Below are positions 6,691 through 6,757 of a stretch of 6,757 nucleotides of DNA, one piece after another. A program made the translations under genes and the position numbers. Below the pieces are notes generated by a model, which was not told where the DNA came from, searched no databases, and saw only the letters and a list, made by a program, of their open reading frames with translations. Every line of letters starts with the position of its first letter. The stretch's first letter is position 1. The DNA is from Avoscillospira sp945864925 (GTDB lineage Bacteria; Bacillota; Clostridia; Oscillospirales; Oscillospiraceae), in the NCBI GenBank assembly GCA_945830595.1, contig CALZZH010000125.1, positions 1 to 6,757 of the forward strand. Reading direction: 5' to 3'.

Positions 6691-6725
6691 TTCAAAATTC
6701 CAGGCGCATGTCCCGGAATTTTGAA
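6691..6725 (+). repeat. Perfect inverted repeat
   Basis: TTCAAAATTCC (6691-6701) pairs with GGAATTTTGAA (6715-6725), 11 pairs with a 13-base loop; GG (6703-6704) and CC (6712-6713) can extend the helix inside the loop after one mismatch. Confidence 0.55.
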
Positions 6726-6743
6726 GAGTTTAACTTTATTTTC

Positions 6744-6757
6744 CCGCCTGCGGGCGG
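6744..6757 (+). repeat. Short GC-rich inverted repeat at window edge
   Basis: CCGCC (6744-6748) pairs with GGCGG (6753-6757) over the loop TGCG, preceded by the T-rich stretch TTTATTTT (6735-6742). On the - strand this reads as a GC hairpin followed by A/T-rich sequence, so it could belong to a terminator for a convergent gene beyond the window. The edge cuts it off. Confidence 0.35.

Noticed and set aside
6548..6757. CRISPR array
   Set aside because: The palindromes differ from each other in sequence and length and there are no equal-length direct repeats separated by spacers.

Overview
The window carries seven genes, all on the + strand and tightly packed. Moderately GC-rich DNA (judged by eye), strong AGGAGG-type ribosome binding sites, ATG starts, and A-rich leaders suggest an anaerobic Firmicute, perhaps a gut clostridium of the Oscillospirales type. 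That placement is inference from style only; nothing here fixes the taxon.

Layout. Positions 7-3309 encode the membrane and ATPase parts of a branched-chain-amino-acid-type (LivHMGF, HAAT family) ABC importer: two permeases (livH, livM) and two ATPases (livG, livF), with junctions that nearly touch or overlap. No periplasmic/lipoprotein substrate-binding protein is in the window; it probably lies upstream, because the window opens at an in-frame stop codon six bases before livH. Positions 3361-5081 hold two tandem paralogous TIM-barrel proteins of the 'phosphoenolpyruvate hydrolase family' (the fold of the C-terminal half of tomato Tm-1). The second keeps the family's conserved motifs and the first has lost several of them. 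After a 134-base AT-rich gap with possible regulatory structure comes a 438-residue RuBisCO-like protein (form IV, 5216-6532). The last 225 bases contain no gene but a run of six closely packed palindromes; the first two look like terminators and the rest like repeat elements.

How the parts may work together (inference). A Liv-type importer would bring in a small carboxylated compound, and the TIM-barrel pair and the RuBisCO-like enzyme would process it. The RuBisCO-like protein keeps the metal/carbamate-lysine motif and one phosphate-site set but lacks the residues of the second phosphate site. It is therefore predicted to act on a monophosphorylated (or singly anionic) keto or enol intermediate rather than to fix CO2 on ribulose bisphosphate. 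This combination of Liv importer, duplicated Tm-1-type TIM barrels and RuBisCO-like protein is not a pathway I can name, and it is the main candidate here for an undescribed catabolic system.
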